Assembly: GCA_965655625.1 (NCBI GenBank) | Contig: CBFHHA010000005.1 | Location: 26,656 to 90,655, forward strand | Source: CAJJDF01 sp965655625 | GTDB taxonomy: Bacteria > Bacteroidota > Bacteroidia > Flavobacteriales_D > CAJJDF01 | Length of the DNA stretch: 64,000 nt | Direction: 5' to 3' | Part shown: in pieces, positions 60,701-64,000 of the stretch | Numbering within the stretch: the stretch's first letter is position 1 | Layout of the letters: the number at the start of each line of letters is the position of its first letter | Program-made: the position numbers and the translations under genes | Notes under the pieces: generated by a model | What the model saw: only the letters and a program-made list of their open reading frames with translations | The model's database searches: none | Told to the model about the DNA's origin: nothing

Positions 60701-61847
60701 CTGTTTCCCAAGTAGTATCCGTATCCAGTTTCACCATTACCCTCAATGAGTCATCTGGGTAGGTTGTATTAAATTGGTGCGACCACTTAAATTTAACTCT
60801 CGTGTGCTGATCTGTGTAAACAGGAATAGAGGTCATTAGATAATCTCCTGTAGATTTACTCCAGAAATCTGCTTCCGCATATCCAGAAGTACCAGTATAA
60901 GATAACCACGGGTTAACACCTCCACTCATATCCCAACATGCTGGTGGCCAAGAATTAAAATCCATTAGATATGGAATAGTATCTGCCAAACATAATGTTT
61001 TAAAAGAGTGCGGTCCTGCCCACATTGATGTGTCACCACCTGAACAAAATCCTTGAACATAAAAAGAATAATCAGAAGAATGATTTAAACTTGTTAAGTA
61101 ATCAAACTGATTTGCTGATGTAACCAAAGTACCTGTTCCTTGAACAAACCCCAAAGGACCCCATTCAATTCTCCAAGCAGTATCAGTAGAACTTGCTGCC
61201 CATAACAACTTAGCATTAGAAGTTGTAATAGAATCAGAAGCCAAACTCATTGGCATTCTACAAGGAGTATACTCCCTTACACTAATATCGTCAATCGCCA
61301 AATCTTGATAGAAATCGCTTGAATTTCCGCCAGACTCTACTCTAAATCGCACAATCACATAGTTTGATTTTACATAAGGAGCTAACAAATAAAAATGCTC
61401 AGACCAAACGCCTAAGTTACTTTGTTGAATGGTATCCAGAATAACCCAGTCTCCTGCGGTATCCACAACTTCAACCATGAGCAAGTTCAAAGGAGTCAAG
61501 GTATATCCAGTTAGATCATTGTTGTGCCAAAAATTCAGCTCTGGATTAGTTAATCCCGATACATCGATGGTATCAGAAGTCATCGTTATGGAATCATTCG
61601 TCCCTGATAAATCAACCCAAGCTCTAGAACTACCAGTAACACCAGTGTGATCTGTAATCCCAGAACCACCGTAACCCATTATCCCAGTTACTTGCCAATT
61701 TGAACCAGCAGTGGTATACAAGGTCCAACTAGCAGGGAAAGTTGTTGCCGAATTAAATGACTCCGTGAAGGGAGCTGTTATTTGCCCAAACCCACTGATT
61801 GTGGTATATGCAGCTAGCAAAAATGCTAATAAGTAATTTTTTTTCAT
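57777..61847 (-). CDS. T9SS-secreted modular protein, paralogue 2
   Basis: 1356 residues. Signal peptide (MKKNYLLAFLLAAYTTISGF, cleavage near GQI). It has at least five jelly-roll/MAM-like units and four fibronectin type III domains in alternation, one more pair than paralogue 1. The segment CPRPLGLTFDSATQTTANIS through DDFCFEPIPSC is close to the same region of paralogue 1 (more than half of residues identical by eye), as is the end. The last 75 residues form a T9SS sorting domain (FVVYPNPNTGVF, GRMVYDESYFF, LKAGVYLLLIQS). Surface adhesion or binding is likely; no catalytic domain is recognised. It is ended by a strong terminator. Confidence 0.9.
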   Translation of the reverse strand: MKKNYLLAFLLAAYTTISGFGQITAPFTESFNSATTFPASWTLYTTAGSNWQVTGIMGYGGSGITDHTGVTGSSRAWVDLSGTNDSITMTSDTIDVSGLTNPELNFWHNNDLTGYTLTPLNLLMVEVVDTAGDWVILDTIQQSNLGVWSEHFYLLAPYVKSNYVIVRFRVESGGNSSDFYQDLAIDDISVREYTPCRMPMSLASDSITTSNAKLLWAASSTDTAWRIEWGPLGFVQGTGTLVTSANQFDYLTSLNHSSDYSFYVQGFCSGGDTSMWAGPHSFKTLCLADTIPYLMDFNSWPPACWDMSGGVNPWLSYTGTSGYAEADFWSKSTGDYLMTSIPVYTDQHTRVKFKWSHQFNTTYPDDSLRVMVKLDTDTTWETVWSSNSLVSFESNDGAGSTTPGTFVSESIILDSTKYKNANVMVRFQAFTDYGPDLFIDDVVIEEIPTCPEPSLLSHYALFYDSVALKWTNGLADSIWEVQYGTSGFTLGTGTTIIDNNDSIAFGGLTPSTTYQVYLRSICKVGDSSSWIGPYNFTTPCSFYTPPYSEDFTTYSFSVNPTCWEVAQGQLTVNSSLTMGTSLWTNRQFANNGLGNNSAVMNIYFTNRFEWLISPSIDLGTGTTPYQVEFDVAITDYFTAAAPSAAGGLMGADDKLALVISTDNGVTWSDTNILELWDTSNMPSFTGDYFYYNLTANGYTGLVKFGLYAESSVSNEDNDAFIDNFAVVQVPTCPRPLGLTFDSATQTTANISWTNGAADSSWILEYGTPGFTQGTGTLVNSGTNPAQITGLSASTCYDVYMRSICTAGDSSLWIGPLRFCTDCAPVVDLCEDFEAYSSGLPICWEQFVVTTGSSSVQVSTFGGNVAPASIQMNSGSDASSTIILISPEMTALTAGTHRATFWLDGSFTPDTTLIIGTMSDPTNPATFSPWDTINDISSAYQQYRIPFDTYAGTDTRIAFLYNPTATFRTINMDDFCFEPIPSCEKAPSVQLLNAGVDSTSLNVGWNIDTTQVSYIVAYGPTGFDPITNPTGGDTITSNTNFKSIVGLQPLTEYCVWVKAVCTNGDTSFWSGPFCGETGCPASTPVPYTQDFSGYTNTEAPICWQEAQGPLGGGSTGAAISYGTSNWAPDGFANSGTTGAAKINIYSTNRFEWIVSPSINLGSDPNQTFIIEFDIAMTDYANTTTGVVGYDDTVAFVVSYDDGLTWSQSNIIESWDTSNVPSNTGDHFHHILRNKTGVVKFGFYATSTVSNEDNDWFIDNFSIRDTVFVGLEEKKELANFVVYPNPNTGVFTVLNEGGANQTSLKVLDIQGRMVYDESYFFNTNGRKVIDVNTLKAGVYLLLIQSEGKLEQHRLIINK

Positions 61848-61871
61848 GTTTTTATGTATTGAGAATATCTT

Positions 61872-61902
61872 CCAAGGTACAATTTAAATTTTAATTGAAC
61901 AA
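61872..61902 (-). promoter_or_regulatory. promoter of T9SS paralogue 2
   Basis: Read on the minus strand: TTG (61902-61900), 20-nt spacer, TACCTTGG (61879-61872), one mismatch from TAnnTTTG. Start codon is 25 bp downstream. Confidence 0.4.
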
Positions 61903-61936
61903 CATATTATTATTTTGTTAAATATGAAACTAAAAA

Positions 61937-61966
61937 AAATGCCTGTTCATTACTGAACAGGCATTT
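61937..61966 (-). terminator. terminator of T9SS paralogue 3
   Basis: Perfect 13-bp stem (AAATGCCTGTTCA and complement) with a 4-nt loop and a T run on the minus strand; 18 bp past the stop at 61985. Confidence 0.85.
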
Positions 61967-61984
61967 AAGTCAAATTAGTTTAAC

Positions 61985-64000
61985 TTATTGGATCACAACT
62001 CTATGTTGTTCTAGTTTACCCTCACTTTGAATAAGTAAGATGTAAATTCCACTATTCAAATTCTCAACATTTATTTCGAACGTTTCGTTGTTAGAGAACT
62101 TTTGAATATTGTCATAAACCAATCTTCCTTGAACATCTACCAATTTCAAACTTGTATTTTTAGTTGTTCCATTATTTTGGATACTAAATACTCCTCTGTT
62201 TGGATTTGGATAAACTTTGAAGTTGTCAACTAATGCGATTGACTCATCAATACTTGTCCATGTCGTATCGTAGATTTTAAAGTTATCTATATGGAAATCC
62301 ACTCCTTCATTTCCAACGTTCGATTGTCCGTAGAAACCAAATTTTACCAACCCAGTTGTGTTTCTCATTGTATAAGACACTCTCTGACCGGTATGAGAAG
62401 GCTCGTTACTCGTATCCCACTGCATGATTATATCCGCTTTTTTCCAAGTTATTCCTTGATCGTAAGATACAACTAGGGCAACAGTATCGTCACTACCAAA
62501 ACCATTTACTGGTGCATTGCTGTTAAAGTCATCTGTCAGTGCCACATCAAACTCAATAATTCTAGCCTTATTTGGATCATTACCAAAATTGAAAGTTGGT
62601 GTTAACAGCCAACCAGTTCTTGGAGTAAAGGCGGAGATATTGAATCTAGCAGCACCAGTTGTTCCGACATTAGCAAATCCATCTGGCTCCCAAATTGATT
62701 CGGCAGGGGCTACACCTCCAGAAACTGTTAGGGCTCCTGTCGCCTCTTCCCAACATTGTGGAGTTTCATCCAATGGGAAGGCAGAAGTATAAGTTGAAAA
62801 ATCTTCTGAATATGGCAGAGCTGCTCCTGACGGACAACCTGTAGGTCCACAATGTGGCCCATCCCAAAAACTTGTATCTCCATTTGTACAGATCGCTTTT
62901 ACCCAAACACAATACTCTGTAAGAGCCTGAAGACCTACTATTTGTTTAAAGTTTGTAGTTGAATACACCGTGTCTCCTCCCGATGGATTCGTTATTGGAT
63001 CATACCCAGTTGGACCGTAAGCCACCATGTAGCTCACTTGTGTTGTATCAATATTCCATCCAACATTGAGTGAAGTTGAATCTTGACCTGGATTCAATAT
63101 TACCACCGAAGGAGCTTTTTCACAACTTGGAATTTCTTCCCAACAGTAATCGTCAATGTATACGTAGTCGTAAGTTCTTGATGGTACCCACAAGAATGCT
63201 ACATAAGTATCAGTTCCTGTATAAGTATCGAATCCTACTTTGAAGTTCGAATATCCACTTGTGCTAACGGCTGCAGGTGGTATGGTATCCCAAGGGGTAA
63301 ATGTTCCAGGGTTAGCAGGGTCACTCATTGTTCCTACTACTATGGTTGAATCTCCTCTTAACCAGAAGTTAGCTCTGTGAGTTCCTGCTGATAAGTTAGA
63401 TACTTCAGGTGCGATTAACATCATGGTTGCTGCCGCGTCATTAGAGTTAAACATATACATGTAATTGGATCCAGTGAATGAAGAAAATGTACTCACGTTG
63501 GTTCTGATATCCCCTGTACTAGTTGTATTAATGAATCTATTCCAACATAATGGAATCTCTCCAGAGTTTGTTGTTTCAAATCCTTCACAAAAATCAGTGA
63601 AAGGTGCACACTTCGAACAGAAGTTCAAGGGGCCATGCCAGATACTTGTATCACCTATTGTACAAATACTTCTTACATAGACATCGTAACACGTTGAGGC
63701 AGTTAAACCTGTAATTGTCGCGGTATCAGAATTTGAAATCATAGAAGTTCCCGTTCCTAGAGTAAATCCAGGCGCACCATATTGTACCTCCCAAATACTA
63801 TCAGCTGGACCATTTGTCCAAGTCACTCTTGCAGAACTAGTGGTTGCATCTACAAAAAGCATAGAATATGGACTCGGACATGTTGGTGGAATGTATTCAT
63901 CAGCACCAATATCATATCCAGTTGTTGGCCCTAAAGGTCTCGTGTCACCATCGTAATCAATGGTTACACCAACAGTAGAATCAGCATTATCGAATGCAAC
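61985..64000 (-). CDS. T9SS-secreted modular protein, paralogue 3 (5' end beyond the window)
   Basis: 671 visible residues; the frame stays open to the right edge, so the start lies outside. The visible N-terminal part ends in YDGDTRPLGPTTGYDIGADE, a motif that closes many right-handed beta-helix (parallel beta-helix, choice-of-anchor Q-type) regions, so a beta-helix repeat part probably precedes it. Then come fibronectin type III and MAM-like domains (e.g. YDVYVRSICTIGDTSIWHGP, DDYCWEEIPSC, CVWVKAICTNGDTSFWDGPH) close to paralogues 1 and 2, and a T9SS sorting domain (FKVYPNPNRGVF, GRLVYDNIQKF, LNSGIYILLIQS). A Met at 63862 is not the real start. Confidence 0.88.
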   Translation of the reverse strand, partial: VAFDNADSTVGVTIDYDGDTRPLGPTTGYDIGADEYIPPTCPSPYSMLFVDATTSSARVTWTNGPADSIWEVQYGAPGFTLGTGTSMISNSDTATITGLTASTCYDVYVRSICTIGDTSIWHGPLNFCSKCAPFTDFCEGFETTNSGEIPLCWNRFINTTSTGDIRTNVSTFSSFTGSNYMYMFNSNDAAATMMLIAPEVSNLSAGTHRANFWLRGDSTIVVGTMSDPANPGTFTPWDTIPPAAVSTSGYSNFKVGFDTYTGTDTYVAFLWVPSRTYDYVYIDDYCWEEIPSCEKAPSVVILNPGQDSTSLNVGWNIDTTQVSYMVAYGPTGYDPITNPSGGDTVYSTTNFKQIVGLQALTEYCVWVKAICTNGDTSFWDGPHCGPTGCPSGAALPYSEDFSTYTSAFPLDETPQCWEEATGALTVSGGVAPAESIWEPDGFANVGTTGAARFNISAFTPRTGWLLTPTFNFGNDPNKARIIEFDVALTDDFNSNAPVNGFGSDDTVALVVSYDQGITWKKADIIMQWDTSNEPSHTGQRVSYTMRNTTGLVKFGFYGQSNVGNEGVDFHIDNFKIYDTTWTSIDESIALVDNFKVYPNPNRGVFSIQNNGTTKNTSLKLVDVQGRLVYDNIQKFSNNETFEINVENLNSGIYILLIQSEGKLEQHRVVIQ

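Noticed and set aside
53955..64000. Polymorphic toxin or CRISPR-like repeat array
   Set aside because: Repeats are protein domains (FN3, jelly-roll) with T9SS sorting ends; no toxin domain, no regular spacers.

Overview
The window reads as one scaffold piece from an AT-rich (visibly well below 45% GC) member of the Bacteroidota, most likely order Flavobacteriales. Support comes from type IX secretion (T9SS) C-terminal sorting domains, Bacteroidota-only families (DUF2723, DUF3078, DUF6089, DUF6029, Omp28), a plug-domain protein of the TonB-receptor type, and several promoters of the Bacteroidota sigma-A type (TTG, about 19 nt, TAnnTTTG). There is no phage, CRISPR array, rRNA or tRNA. A 97-base N run (13992-14088) marks a scaffolding gap, so the source is a draft or metagenome assembly.

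Layout. 1-2.1 kb: start of a CNNM/CorC transporter, a small membrane protein, an Nfu iron-sulfur carrier, then two membrane proteins. 2.2-13.4 kb: housekeeping genes (Mn-type superoxide dismutase, DUF3078 protein, RNase R, leucyl-tRNA synthetase, DUF6089 protein, PAP2 phosphatase, FMN reductase, phosphoglycerate kinase). 13.5-21.4 kb: DUF2723 membrane protein crossing the gap, methyltransferase, UbiA-like protein, DUF6029 protein, Omp28 lipoprotein. 21.4-26.9 kb: S66 peptidase, an acidic protein, then a polyamine operon read leftward: arginine decarboxylase, agmatinase-type ureohydrolase, an RMD1-family membrane protein, a deoxyhypusine-synthase-like enzyme. 27.3-31.4 kb: sucA-sucB. 31.6-46.3 kb: surface-polysaccharide locus read leftward (flippase, acyltransferase, polymerase, glycosyltransferases, two FemAB-like proteins, deacetylase, WecB, O-antigen-ligase-type protein) ending in a LytS-type sensor kinase. 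46.3-53.9 kb: LolC/E-type permease, rbfA, msbA-type exporter, alpha/beta hydrolase, a plug-only TonB-type protein followed by an ECF sigma factor and an anti-sigma-like TPR protein, and another TPR protein. 54-64 kb: three giant tandem T9SS-secreted paralogues, the last running off the right edge.

Most striking feature. The leuS gene carries a 519-bp, in-frame insertion (7246-7764) that encodes an apparently intact DUF559 (Vsr-like PD-(D/E)xK) endonuclease domain. It is bounded by 34-bp inverted repeats that match at 33 of 34 positions and are each internally palindromic. A 94-bp inverted-repeat pair with the same sequence family but no gene lies between speA and speB (25369-25462). Together they look like a REP/REPIN-type repeat family whose mobilising enzyme is a DUF559 nuclease, with one copy living inside an essential aminoacyl-tRNA synthetase. 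A second, unrelated REPIN-like family occurs twice (6183-6285, 28614-28705).
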